Assembly: GCA_031549905.1 (NCBI GenBank)
Contig: JAVBPC010000041.1
Location: forward strand, 36,481-100,480
DNA length: 64,000 nt
DNA from: Avichristensenella sp031549905
GTDB taxonomy: Bacteria > Bacillota > Clostridia > Christensenellales > Aristaeellaceae
Reading direction: 5' to 3'
The notes beneath the pieces were generated by a model, which was not told where the DNA came from, ran no database searches, and saw nothing but the letters and a program-made list of their open reading frames with translations. The position numbers were made by a program, and so were the translations under genes. Shown one piece after another: positions 51,991 through 60,620 of the stretch. Within the stretch, counting starts at the first letter, position 1, and each line of letters opens with the position of its first letter.

Positions 51991-53730
51991 ATGCGCAAAC
52001 ATTTTGCGGCTTTTCTTGCGATTCTTTCCATTTTTTGCCTGCTCGCGCCGGCCTCCGCGGAGGACGCGGCGACAGTTACTGCGGGCGGCGCAGCGGATGC
52101 GACGCTCCGCGTAATGCTGCAATCCCTTGGCGAGCGCGGGCAGCTGAATATCACGCTGACCGGACCTTACTCCGTCAGCGGTGACAAAACTTTCCAATTT
52201 GAAGCGGATACGAAGCTGCGCCTGGGCGCGGTAAACGGCAACATCGTGATGCAAACGGGCGGGCTGACGATCGAGCTTGGCACATCGATCACACTAAAAC
52301 GCCACCTGGACAATACAGGCAAAGCGGGCGGGGCAATCATAGACGAGGCCGGAAAAAACGCGCTGTACATGGGCGATCTGAAAATCGACTGCCAGGGTAC
52401 ATGGCTTCGCGCGATCGTCACCGTCGGCGTGGAGGACTACCTGTACGGCGTGGTGCCGTATGAAATGAGCGATACCTTTCCCATAGAAGCGCTGAAAGCC
52501 CAGGCCGTGGCGGCCAGAACATACGCCATGCAGCGCAAAGCGCGGGGTAGTTCCCAGGCGTACGATGTGGTGGATACCACAAACGACCAGGTGTACAGGG
52601 GCCTGAACACGCGCTATGCCAACGCCATCAAGGCGGTGAACGATACGCGCGGCATCGTCGGCATGTACAAGGGTGCTTTCGCGGAATGCTTCTATTCGGC
52701 ATCCAACGGCGGGCAGACGGCGCTGGTCGAAAACACCTGGGGGCAGACGGGCGATTTCGGGTACCTGGATATGCGGGATGACCCCTACGATGTGGAAAAT
52801 GTCGAAAGCATCGTCAAACGGTTCAAGGTACCCAAGGATCTGAGCCGCCTTGCGGAGCCGCTGTACGGCACGCTGCTGAACCAGGCTGCGTTCATGCTGC
52901 ACTCCCAGGGCGAGGTCAGCCAGCTGGACGCCGTGGGCCTTGCCAATCTTCTTTCCCTGGAGACGGTGAACCCCCTCTATGCAGGCGACAACCGCCAGTA
53001 CGCCACGCTGCGCTTTACCTTGCAGGCCAGCGTACGCCGCGTGGATGACGAAGGCGTCATGGGCGAGCTGGAAGTGATTGAAGAGCCGCTGACGGTGGAC
53101 CTTGCGGTATACGGTCAGGCGCTGGATCTGCTGGATATCCGCATCAACAATTCAAAATACGATATGGTAAGCGTTGCGGAAAAAGCGAATGAGTTCGTAA
53201 TCGAAAGCCGCCGGTACGGGCACGGCGTGGGCATGAGCCAGCGCGGCGCGCAGTGGATGGCGGGCAGGTACGGCAAAACGGCGCTGGAAATCCTTTCCTT
53301 CTATTATCCCGGCATGGAACTGGTGCAGTATACCTGGCTGGAAACGCCGCTTTCGCCCGCGCCCACGCTGCCGATGAGCCTTGCCCCCACGCCCGTGCCT
53401 ACACCGGTCCCCACGCAGGGGCCCGTGCCCGCGCTGGAAGAGGGCGAGCAGTACGCGCGCGTCACAGTGGACGGGGATGCCAGCGCCACGCTGAATGTGC
53501 GGGTGGCCCCCTCGCTGGATGACGATGTGATCGCCACAGTGCGCAACGGCTGGACGCTGATCATCAAGGAAGTGCTGGAAACCGGGTGGGTCAGCATGCG
53601 CACTGGCGATGTGGAAGGGTATGTTTCAGGCGATTTCATTGAGATAACAGGGCAGACAAAGCCGGAAGCGGTTTCGGCCGCGCCGGAAACAACCGCGATA
53701 CCTGCGGCAACGGAGGAAGGGGTGCTGTAA
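51991..53730 (+). CDS. SpoIID/LytB-domain peptidoglycan lytic protein with C-terminal SH3
   Basis: 579 residues, strong RBS AAAGGAGG. Signal peptide (FAAFLAILSIFCLLAPASA). Residues ~100-420 are SpoIID-like with VVPYEMSDTFPIEALKAQAVAARTYAM (catalytic Glu), YSASNGGQT and HGVGMSQRGAQWMAG. A Pro-rich PTPVPTPVPTQGP linker precedes a bacterial SH3 (RVTVDGDASATLNVRVAPSLDD...GYVSGDFIEI). In SpoIID the activity cuts denuded glycan at the forespore septum; this secreted, SH3-bearing member more likely acts in wall turnover. Convergent with the DUF4179 gene. Confidence 0.9.
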   Translation: MRKHFAAFLAILSIFCLLAPASAEDAATVTAGGAADATLRVMLQSLGERGQLNITLTGPYSVSGDKTFQFEADTKLRLGAVNGNIVMQTGGLTIELGTSITLKRHLDNTGKAGGAIIDEAGKNALYMGDLKIDCQGTWLRAIVTVGVEDYLYGVVPYEMSDTFPIEALKAQAVAARTYAMQRKARGSSQAYDVVDTTNDQVYRGLNTRYANAIKAVNDTRGIVGMYKGAFAECFYSASNGGQTALVENTWGQTGDFGYLDMRDDPYDVENVESIVKRFKVPKDLSRLAEPLYGTLLNQAAFMLHSQGEVSQLDAVGLANLLSLETVNPLYAGDNRQYATLRFTLQASVRRVDDEGVMGELEVIEEPLTVDLAVYGQALDLLDIRINNSKYDMVSVAEKANEFVIESRRYGHGVGMSQRGAQWMAGRYGKTALEILSFYYPGMELVQYTWLETPLSPAPTLPMSLAPTPVPTPVPTQGPVPALEEGEQYARVTVDGDASATLNVRVAPSLDDDVIATVRNGWTLIIKEVLETGWVSMRTGDVEGYVSGDFIEITGQTKPEAVSAAPETTAIPAATEEGVL

Positions 53731-53742
53731 AGCACCCCTTCC
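53715..53742 (+). terminator. 12-bp hairpin over the SpoIID-like stop codon
   Basis: GGAAGGGGTGCT and AGCACCCCTTCC pair perfectly around GTAA, which includes the TAA stop. The T-run is poor (CTATGATTTT), so termination may be weak. Confidence 0.6.
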
Positions 53743-53779
53743 CTATGATTTTCCAAGGTCCAGCCGGGCGCCAGAAAAC

Positions 53780-54952
53780 CTATTCCCCTTTCTGGAAATG
53801 TATGGTTTCCTCCGCGACGGTCCCAGATAGGCCGATGCTCGGCACCAACCGGAAGTCCGCCGGGGTTTCCGGGGCCTTGAATGTCATCTTGAAATTGACG
53901 GCATCAGCACCGACATATACGGACATACCCGCCAGCAGCGTACACTTTTCATCGCCCGCGTACAGGTCGTAACCAAACCGTCCGCCGCTGATTGTTGCCG
54001 CAAGCTCATCCAACGTTTTTACCCCGGGAAGCATCACAACATCAACCTTTACATCGACATCGGATGCAACCATGGTTGCGCTGACGGTAAAGTCCTCAAG
54101 CGCGCAGGTTCCCTGCAGGGGAACGCCGCTCTGCGCATTTTTGCGGATGGTCACAGGCAGCTTGATGACCGGCAGCCCATCCAGCCCTTTTTCATAGCAG
54201 CCCGCTTCATCCTGATAGAATTGCGTCGCACCGCGGTGCATCAGAAATTCCAGCCGCAGCTCTTCTTTGTTCTGCGCTTCCTCAGGCAGCGGGAACCTGA
54301 ACTCTATGTAGCCTACCGTGGTTCCGTCCTCTTGGCGCTGTAAATTGCAGCGAAGCGCATCGATTTTGGTGTCGCCGCAATACACCGCAACATCCTCGAT
54401 CATCTGGGCGCGCACCTCAAAGTATGCCCTTCCATCCTCGGCAATCTTCTGATGCATCAACTCAATATCCTGTGGGGAAGCGGAATAGTCGAAGTACGGC
54501 ATTCCATTGATTCGGTATTGTTCCGCGGTGATATCGTTTCCCTCCGCAAGGGCATCGTCCGGGTCCATGAAGTTTACGGGAATCCACGGTGCGGACAGCG
54601 TGTAGGCGATAAACAGGTTTTGCCCGTCATAATGCGCCTGGTTCACGGTAAACGTGGCCTTGGGGTAGACACCCTCTCCCGGCACATCCACGGACAGGTC
54701 CGAATAGGACTTCGCGCTCTGGTCAATCAGGTACAGGTACTCATCCCCTTCAAACTTGGCGAACTCACGGAAAACATCAAGGTTAGCGGCAACGCCAATG
54801 CCGATGGCGAATATCAAAACGATGACCAGCGCCGCAACGCCGGTGATGCTTTTCTTGATCATGGGTTTCTCCTTCTCCCGAAGGGCGCAGGCCACCGCCC
54901 GTTTGAACTCATCCGATGTTTCTCCGTACATATTCCTGTCAAATTGCGTCAT
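53780..54952 (-). CDS. DUF4179 membrane protein, probable anti-sigma factor
   Basis: 390 residues. ~45 cytosolic residues (MTQFDRNMYGETSDEFKRAVACALREKEK) carry a short sigma-binding-like helix, then one membrane helix (SITGVAALVIVLIFAIGIGVAANL), then a ~310-residue external beta-rich domain (YLYLIDQSAKSYSDLSVDVPGEGVYPKATFTVNQAHYDGQNLFIAYTL...). This is the DUF4179 architecture cotranscribed with ECF sigma factors. ATG lies within the end of the sigma gene (14-base overlap). The signal sensed outside is unknown. Confidence 0.85.
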   Translation of the reverse strand: MTQFDRNMYGETSDEFKRAVACALREKEKPMIKKSITGVAALVIVLIFAIGIGVAANLDVFREFAKFEGDEYLYLIDQSAKSYSDLSVDVPGEGVYPKATFTVNQAHYDGQNLFIAYTLSAPWIPVNFMDPDDALAEGNDITAEQYRINGMPYFDYSASPQDIELMHQKIAEDGRAYFEVRAQMIEDVAVYCGDTKIDALRCNLQRQEDGTTVGYIEFRFPLPEEAQNKEELRLEFLMHRGATQFYQDEAGCYEKGLDGLPVIKLPVTIRKNAQSGVPLQGTCALEDFTVSATMVASDVDVKVDVVMLPGVKTLDELAATISGGRFGYDLYAGDEKCTLLAGMSVYVGADAVNFKMTFKAPETPADFRLVPSIGLSGTVAEETIHFQKGE

Positions 54953-55418
54953 AGCCGGGCCCTCCTTCTTCGATGATAATCTTAAACAGCTTTCTCGCCT
55001 TGATCAGGCGGTTTTTGACCGTCCCTTCCGGGATGTGCAGCATGCGGGCAATTTCCTTTGTGGTATAGCCCTCAATGTGATGAAGGATCAGCGGCAAACG
55101 GAAGCGCTCCTCCAGCCTGCTGAACGCATCCACCATCAAAAAGTTGCTTGTGGGCGTGATGGCAATGGGTATCTCCCCGGAGGGGAATTCCCGTTTCCTT
55201 TTTCGCAGCATGTCATGGCACACGTTGATCAGAATCCGCACCATCCATGTGCCCATGAACCTGGGATCGCGAAGCGCTTCCCTTTTTTCCAGCGCGCGCC
55301 GGATGCATTCCTGCACGGCATCCGCCTGATCGCCGGGATTGTGCAGCAAACCATAGGATACCCTGTACAGAGTATCCTGCATTGCAACAACCTGCTCCGC
55401 GAATTCTTCCCTTGTCAC
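54939..55418 (-). CDS. ECF-type sigma-70 family RNA polymerase sigma factor
   Basis: 159 residues from GTG at 55418 (GGGAG 9 bases before it); the ORF to 55457 begins without RBS. Region 2: EEFAEQVVAMQDTLYRVSYGLLHNPGDQADAVQECIRRALEKREAL (like 'DAEDAVQE' with Q-A-D-A-V-Q-E). Region 4: RLPLILHHIEGYTTKEIARMLHIPEGTVKNRLIKARKLF. Redirects RNA polymerase to stress promoters; regulated by the following membrane protein. Target promoters not identified. Confidence 0.92.
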   Translation of the reverse strand: MTREEFAEQVVAMQDTLYRVSYGLLHNPGDQADAVQECIRRALEKREALRDPRFMGTWMVRILINVCHDMLRKRKREFPSGEIPIAITPTSNFLMVDAFSRLEERFRLPLILHHIEGYTTKEIARMLHIPEGTVKNRLIKARKLFKIIIEEGGPGYDAI

Positions 55419-55457
55419 ATTTTTTCTCCCTTGCCGGCCGGGTTTGTATGTATACAC

Positions 55458-55640
55458 TGGTTAGACGGCTGAGGGGTGGGTTTGGCTCATGGGGCGAAAA
55501 GTTTTTGCCCTTTTTCAGGATAAGCTGGCTATATCAGCAGAGTATTGCCTTCATACCAGTAGATTTCCGTTCGGGCATTTCCCCTGCGGGAAAAGCAAAT
55601 ACAGTCAAATGGTAGCGCAGATATATCGAATAGTCAAAAC
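55458..55640. other. promoter region of the sigma factor gene; no gene seen
   Basis: Stretch between the sigma gene and the terminator of the aromatic importer operon. AT-rich with ATG/TATA-type words but no clear promoter pair or ORF with RBS. Confidence 0.4.
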
Positions 55641-55664
55641 AAAAAAGGAGGCCCTAAAGCCTCC
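55641..55664 (-). terminator. terminator of the TrpXYZ-like operon
   Basis: Minus strand: GGAGGC, TTTAGG, GCCTCC, then TTTTTT. About 45 bases after the ATPase stop at 55710. Confidence 0.88.
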
Positions 55665-55709
55665 CCATTTCTGAGGACAACATCGCGCCAACACATGCGC
55701 AGTCCTGTA

Positions 55710-56504
55710 TTAAGCCAGCAGCACCCTGTCATTCGCCAGCGCCTGCCCGCTGGCACTTTCAAACAGCTGAAGCAAATCCTGCACCTTCAGCCTTTCCTTC
55801 TCTTCCCCGCGCACATCGATCACCACACGCCCCTCGTGCATCATCAGCAGTCGGTTGCCGTACTTCAGCGCGTGCTTCATGTTGTGGGTCACCATCAGCG
55901 CGGTAAGGCCGCTGTCCCTAATGCACTGATCGCTCAGCTGCAGCACCGTTTCGGCAGTCTTGGGGTCCAACGCCGCCGTGTGTTCATCCAGCAGCAGCAC
56001 ATCCGGCTTTTGCAGCGTGGCCATCAGCAGCGTCAGCGCCTGCCTTTGCCCGCCGGACAGCAGCCCCACCTTCGCGGAAAGCCTCGCCTCCAGCCCAAGC
56101 CCAAGCCCCGCCAGCAGCGTCCGGTATCGCATGCGTTCCTTTGCCGTCACGCCCCAGCACAGCGTGCGCCTCTTCCCGCGGCGCAGCGCCATCGCCAGGT
56201 TTTCTTCTATCGTCATATCGGCGGCCGTGCCGCTCAGCGGGTCCTGGAACACACGGCCCAGGTACTTCGCGCGCTTGTATTCGCAAAGGCGCGTCACGTT
56301 TTTGCCATCCAAAGAGATGCTACCGCCATCCGGCGCGAATACGCCCGCCACCAAGTTTAGCAACGTGGATTTGCCCGCACCGTTTCCGCCGATCATCGTA
56401 ACAAAATCGCCGCGCTCCACTTTCAGCGTTACATCGGACAATGCGGCGCGTTCGTTCACCGTCCCCTGGCCAAACACCTTGGTAATGTGGTTTAGCTCAA
56501 GCAT
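55710..56504 (-). CDS. ABC importer ATP-binding protein (TrpXYZ type)
   Basis: 264 residues. Walker A GGNGAGKSTLLN, Q-loop VFQDPLSGTAADMTIEENLAMAL, signature LLSGGQRQALTLL and Walker B VLLLDEHTAALDP, H-loop VTHNMKHAL. Belongs with amino-acid-type importers whose SBP resembles TrpX. Last gene; overlaps the permease stop by 8 bases. Energises uptake of the same ligand controlled by the T-box upstream. Confidence 0.93.
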   Translation of the reverse strand: MLELNHITKVFGQGTVNERAALSDVTLKVERGDFVTMIGGNGAGKSTLLNLVAGVFAPDGGSISLDGKNVTRLCEYKRAKYLGRVFQDPLSGTAADMTIEENLAMALRRGKRRTLCWGVTAKERMRYRTLLAGLGLGLEARLSAKVGLLSGGQRQALTLLMATLQKPDVLLLDEHTAALDPKTAETVLQLSDQCIRDSGLTALMVTHNMKHALKYGNRLLMMHEGRVVIDVRGEEKERLKVQDLLQLFESASGQALANDRVLLA

Positions 56505-57399
56505 GCGCGGCGCCCCCCTTCATCGATTTCACCAGCGTGTGCAGGTATGGCCGCATGCGCGGCACCGACAGCGCCAGCGCCACCGTAGCGGCGGTGAACA
56601 GCTTCAGGTCGTTGGGTTCCATGCCCAGCTCCATCACCATCGCGATGATGATGCGATACGCAATGGCCCCGAACAGCAGCGACAGCAATCGGATATAAAA
56701 ATTGCGGCGGCCGAACAGTACCTCGCCCACAATCAGCGAGGCAAGCCCGATGATGATCGACCCCGTACCCATCTGAATATCCGCAAACGCCTGGCTTTGC
56801 GCGATCAGCGCGCCGGACAGCCCCACCAGCCCGTTGGACAGCATCAGCCCCAAGATGATCATCGTATCGGTGTTGATGCCCTGCGCGCGCACCATGCCGG
56901 GGTTGTTGCCCGTGGCGCGCAGCGCGCTGCCAATCTCCGTGCCGAAGAACCAATACAGCGCGCCCGTCAGCAGCAGCGCAAGCCCGCCCCCGACCACGAT
57001 CCACGATGCGTACTTTGAAACACCCAGCCCCTGCACCATGGCAAACACCGTGGGCATGCGCAGGATGGAGACGTTGGACGCCCCCATCACGCGCAGATTG
57101 ACCGACCACAGCGCGATCATCGTCAGAATGCCTGCGATCAGCGCGGGGATTTTCAGCTTCGTGTGCAGCAGACCCGTAACAAGCCCTGCCAGGCATCCCG
57201 CGCCAAGCGCCGCCAGCGTGGCAAGGATGGGGTGCGCGCCCCCTTTGATGAGGGCCGCGCACACAGCCGCGCCAAGCGTCAGGCTGCCTTCCACCGTCAG
57301 GTCGGCGATATCCAGTATGCGATAGGTGATGTATACGCCGATGGTCATTACGGCCCACAGCAACCCCAGGGCGACGGCGCTTAGCAGGATCTGGCTCAT
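56497..57399 (-). CDS. ABC importer permease (TrpXYZ type)
   Basis: 300 residues with about eight membrane helices, beginning LLSAVALGLLWAVMTIGVYITYRILDIADLTVEGSLTLGAAV, similar to branched-chain/TrpX-associated permeases ('DLTVEGS' motif). RBS AAAGGAGC. Between the SBP and ATPase genes, which fits a single-permease (homodimer) importer. A longer alternative frame at 57406-56492 is a shadow. Confidence 0.9.
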   Translation of the reverse strand: MSQILLSAVALGLLWAVMTIGVYITYRILDIADLTVEGSLTLGAAVCAALIKGGAHPILATLAALGAGCLAGLVTGLLHTKLKIPALIAGILTMIALWSVNLRVMGASNVSILRMPTVFAMVQGLGVSKYASWIVVGGGLALLLTGALYWFFGTEIGSALRATGNNPGMVRAQGINTDTMIILGLMLSNGLVGLSGALIAQSQAFADIQMGTGSIIIGLASLIVGEVLFGRRNFYIRLLSLLFGAIAYRIIIAMVMELGMEPNDLKLFTAATVALALSVPRMRPYLHTLVKSMKGGAAHA

Positions 57400-57438
57400 T
57401 TTGCATGCTCCTTTTTGTTAGGTGAAAGAGGGGATCAA

Positions 57439-58410
57439 TTACTCCATTTCCTTCGCGTAGGCCAGCAGGTCCTCAGGGATCTCAAGGCCGATCTCGCGCG
57501 CGATCGTGGCGTTGATGCAGTAATCGAACTCTGTCTGGCTTTCCACCGGCATTTCGGAAATGTTAAGGCCCTCATTCAGCAGGCGCACGGCCATCATGCC
57601 GGTCTGGTAGCCCAGCGTGTAGTAGTTGATGCCCAGCGTCGCCACACCGCCCGCCATCACCATGCCGCTTTCGCCGCAGACTACCGGGGTCTTGGTTTCC
57701 GCGATCACGCTGTACACAACGGGCATCGAGGATGCCAGCGCGTTGTCGGTCGGAATATAGATGGCGTCGCACTTTCTGGCGATGGATTCGGTGGCCTGCA
57801 GCACCTCGCTGGTGTTGGTGACGGTGTTTTCGACGTACTTCATGCCCAGCGCCTCAATGGCCCGCTTGGCTTCTTCGGCCTGCACGACGGAGTTGACCTC
57901 ACCCGCGTTGTACAGCACGCCAATGGTCTTTGCATCCGGGCAGATCCTCTGCAACAGCCTGATCTGGTCTTCAATAGAGGCCATATCCGTGGTGCCGGAT
58001 ACGTTCGTGCCGGGAACTTCGTTGCTTTCCACCAGGCGCGCTTCGACATAATCGGTCACCGCCGTAGCCAGGATCGGGATATCGGTCGTCTTGCCCGCGA
58101 TGGCAAGCGCCGCCGGGGTCGCGATGGCCAGCACCAGGTCAACCTTTTTCGCGACGAAACGGTCGGCGATGGTGGCAAGGTTCGCCTGGTCGCCCTGGCC
58201 GTTCTGGTAATCGACGGTGATGTTTTCGCCATCGACATAGCCGTTGTCGGCCAGCGCGTCGATGAACCCTTCGTAGGATGCATCCAGCGCCGCGTGTTGC
58301 ACCATTTGGATCACGCCGATGGAGATGGGCGCTTCCTGCGCAAAGGCAGCGGAGGTAACAAGCAGGGACAGAATGAGTGCGATGGATAGAATACGGCAGG
58401 TCTTTTTCAT
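57439..58410 (-). CDS. ABC substrate-binding protein (TrpX-like), aromatic amino acid candidate
   Basis: 323 residues from ATG at 58410 (GCGAGG upstream). Signal peptide ending TSAAFA before QEAPISIGVIQMVQHAALDASYEGF; the TrpX/ABC_sub_bind opening. Other family blocks: DLVLAIATPAALAI, DIPILATAVTDYVEARLV, YIPTDNALASS and VATLGINYYTLGYQTGMMAVRLL. No lipobox Cys. The T-box upstream indicates control by uncharged tRNA; its specifier reads UUC, so phenylalanine (or an aromatic mixture) is the likely ligand rather than tryptophan. Confidence 0.88.
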   Translation of the reverse strand: MKKTCRILSIALILSLLVTSAAFAQEAPISIGVIQMVQHAALDASYEGFIDALADNGYVDGENITVDYQNGQGDQANLATIADRFVAKKVDLVLAIATPAALAIAGKTTDIPILATAVTDYVEARLVESNEVPGTNVSGTTDMASIEDQIRLLQRICPDAKTIGVLYNAGEVNSVVQAEEAKRAIEALGMKYVENTVTNTSEVLQATESIARKCDAIYIPTDNALASSMPVVYSVIAETKTPVVCGESGMVMAGGVATLGINYYTLGYQTGMMAVRLLNEGLNISEMPVESQTEFDYCINATIAREIGLEIPEDLLAYAKEME

Positions 58411-58508
58411 GATGGATGCCTCGCTTTCGATGATTTTTGCCATTTGGGGGATATATTTCAAACGGCAGTATGCCGAATGAAGCGACCAAAAACCGTGCGG
58501 CCAAAAAC

Positions 58509-58787
58509 AAAAACCGCCCCCTGTAAACAGAGGGCGGATAAACCGCGGTACCACCTCATTTTACCACAAACAACGCATATGCGCAGCTTGCGGCCTCAAA
58601 AGGAGCCAACACTCCCCGTCGATGTAACGGTCGAACCCGGCACAGCCTACCGCTCAAAGGGATTTCACCCCAAGGGTTTCAGCTTGCAACTTCGGGGAAG
58701 AATTCGTTACCCGGCCCCGCTTTCTCGCACCAACCGAAAGCTCTCTGAAGGGACCTTCTGGCAACCACGATTCCCCGTCTGACGTTT
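58509..58787 (-). promoter_or_regulatory. T-box leader with putative UUC (Phe) specifier and terminator
   Basis: Minus strand: Stem I base CGGGGAA pairs with TTCCCCG; AGAGAG and GGTTGGTGCGAGAA are the distal Stem I elements; helix GTTGCC / GGTAAC precedes the specifier loop, which reads GAA then TTC (58702-58700). T-box sequence GGTGGTACCGCGG at 58555-58543 with bulge TGGT (complement of ACCA, discriminator A). Terminator CCGCCCTCTG / CAGGGGGCGG, T-run, 58537-58509. Controls the TrpXYZ-like operon by reading uncharged tRNA. The specifier is assigned from this pairing only. Confidence 0.85.
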
Positions 58788-58793
58788 TGCCCG

Positions 58794-58822
58794 ATTCTAG
58801 CACGACTTTTCCCCCCCGTCAA
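58794..58822 (-). promoter_or_regulatory. promoter of the T-box transcript
   Basis: Minus strand TTGACG (58822-58817), 17-base spacer, TAGAAT (58799-58794); transcription would start near 58787. Confidence 0.75.
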
Positions 58823-58840
58823 CCCCTTTTTTGAAATTCT

Positions 58841-59458
58841 TTATCGGCCAACTTGCACCTGGCGTTTTGACAGGATCACATTGGCCGTGAGCAGCGCCGC
58901 ACCGGCGGCCAGCAGCGCCCACTTTTCCGGGCGTAAAACGCCCTCCATCAAGCTCAGCGAAAAGAACCTGCCTGTGTACTTTCCACGGGTGAAAAATTCT
59001 AACGAAAAAAGGAACATTGGCAACAAATACGCCAGCGTTCGACTTTTCGAAAGATGCCCGGTCAGCAGGCCGATGCCGCCGTAGAGCGCCGCACTGGCCA
59101 GCAATCCCACAAACATCGCACCGAAGCTGAACGGCAGCGCGTATGCCGCCGCGACGCTAAGAAGCGCGGCAATCCCAAGGGCAAGCAGCAGCGTGACAAG
59201 CGCAACGCGCATCATAAACCCACACCAATACGGCGTAGGGCGGACGGCAAGCGCCTCTCGCTGACCATCCAGATCCTCCAGGAACGCAAGCGGCGTCAGC
59301 AGCAGAATGCCCAGCAGCGGCGCGACGGTTTCGCCAATCGTTCCGATCTGCTGAAATTCCAGAAACCGAAAGCTGACCACAAGCGGCAGCAGAATGAGCA
59401 GTGCGGCGCACAGCAACAGGTTCCAGAAGGGCAGCAGTTTCAGCTGATACCTAAACAT
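58841..59458 (-). CDS. ABC-2-type exporter membrane subunit, second
   Basis: 205 residues from ATG at 59458, which overlaps the previous stop by 8 bases. Six hydrophobic segments (LLPFWNLLLCAALLILLPLVVSF, VAPLLGILLLTPLAFLED, VALVTLLLALGIAALLSVAAAYALPF, FGAMFVGLLASAALYGGIGLLTG, LAYLLPMFLFSLEFF, KWALLAAGAALLTANVIL). This arrangement, following an ABC ATPase and a larger permease, fits an ABC-2-type subunit. Last gene of the operon. Substrate unknown. Confidence 0.75.
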   Translation of the reverse strand: MFRYQLKLLPFWNLLLCAALLILLPLVVSFRFLEFQQIGTIGETVAPLLGILLLTPLAFLEDLDGQREALAVRPTPYWCGFMMRVALVTLLLALGIAALLSVAAAYALPFSFGAMFVGLLASAALYGGIGLLTGHLSKSRTLAYLLPMFLFSLEFFTRGKYTGRFFSLSLMEGVLRPEKWALLAAGAALLTANVILSKRQVQVGR

Positions 59459-60620
59459 AGCCGCCCCCGTGCGCCCGCCTGTGCCCATGGATTAGCCCCG
59501 CAAGCGCCACCAGCCCAACAGATGCCGCGACCATCACAAGCCGGTTTGCAAGCACCTGCGCCGCCCATTCCGCCGGGAAAGGGTTCATGTTGTTGTAGCG
59601 GATCAGCTGAGCCCACAGCGGGTACGGCCCGGCAAGCCCCGGCCGCGCCACCGATACCATCCACAGTGCTACCGCCACCGGAATCGCCGCAATGCCCGTG
59701 CCCGCCGCCTGCGAAATGAACAGCGCCACCGCCGTAACGATCAGCACCGTAGGCAAAAGCCAGCCCACGCTGATGCCGATGTACGCCCACACATCCACCG
59801 GATGCCCCTGTGATCGCATCAAAATTGCGCCTGCGGTGGGTATAAGTGCCGCCAGCATCACAAACGCGCACAGCGGCAGCGCAAGCCCCAAATATTTGCA
59901 CATAAGATACCGCACGCTGGAAATGGGCCTGACGCCGATCACCGCGTCCGCGCCGCTGCGTTTATCGCGCCCCATCATGAACGCCGCCAGAAACGCCGGG
60001 AACAGCCCCAGCGCGATGCCCGCGTAGTCGGCGTACATCCGGGCCTGGGCGCGGGTGTACTGATCCTCTTTTATTAATTTTTCATAGTCGGCGACCGCCT
60101 GCTCATATGTCATGGGCACATAGTTTGTGCCGTAGATGGAACTGAGCCGAAAATACTGATCGCCCAGCGCGTCGTTCAGCGCCGTGATGCGCGCCTCATA
60201 CTCCGCATAGGGCAAAGAGGACGGCATATCGCCTTGATGGGATACATCCAAAAATTCCTTGCCGGTCACATCCTTGAATGCCTGCCGCACCAGTTCCACC
60301 TGCTCGGATGACAGCCGCACCTGGCGGTTGATGAACCCACCCAGCGCAGGCATGGAAACAGGGTTTTCGTTTGCGGCAAAGTACAGCATGCGGTTCATTG
60401 ACGCCATTTTCGCCTCTTCCGATGTGTCGGAGATAAAGCCGTACGACGGCTCAGCTTCCGAAACGGGCAGCCCGGGCACGGGCGGCTCCGGCCAAGTGAA
60501 CGTTTCCGTCCAGAATCCATCCCCCAGCTGCGAACCCAGGAAAAATGCGATGATCAGCATCACCACATACAGCAGCGGGTTTTTCAGCCACTGCCCGATC
60601 TCAAACCGCAACAGCCTCAT
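59451..60620 (-). CDS. ABC-2-type exporter membrane subunit, first
   Basis: 389 residues. One N-terminal helix (LLYVVMLIIAFFLGSQLG), a ~165-residue external loop (WPEPPVPGLPVSEAEPSYGFISDTSEE...), then five helices (ALGLFPAFLAAFMMG, RYLMCKYLGLALPLCAFVMLAALIP, and further) typical of ABC-2/YhgE-like subunits. Gene starts inside the ATPase stop (ATGA). With 58841-59458 it likely forms the exporter membrane part; cargo unknown (peptide, antibiotic or lipid). Confidence 0.78.
   Translation of the reverse strand: MRLLRFEIGQWLKNPLLYVVMLIIAFFLGSQLGDGFWTETFTWPEPPVPGLPVSEAEPSYGFISDTSEEAKMASMNRMLYFAANENPVSMPALGGFINRQVRLSSEQVELVRQAFKDVTGKEFLDVSHQGDMPSSLPYAEYEARITALNDALGDQYFRLSSIYGTNYVPMTYEQAVADYEKLIKEDQYTRAQARMYADYAGIALGLFPAFLAAFMMGRDKRSGADAVIGVRPISSVRYLMCKYLGLALPLCAFVMLAALIPTAGAILMRSQGHPVDVWAYIGISVGWLLPTVLIVTAVALFISQAAGTGIAAIPVAVALWMVSVARPGLAGPYPLWAQLIRYNNMNPFPAEWAAQVLANRLVMVAASVGLVALAGLIHGHRRAHGGGYV

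Noticed and set aside
56492..57406. 304-codon minus-strand ORF in the same place as the permease
   Set aside because: Alternate frame of the permease; Gly/Ala/Arg-rich and lacks membrane segments.
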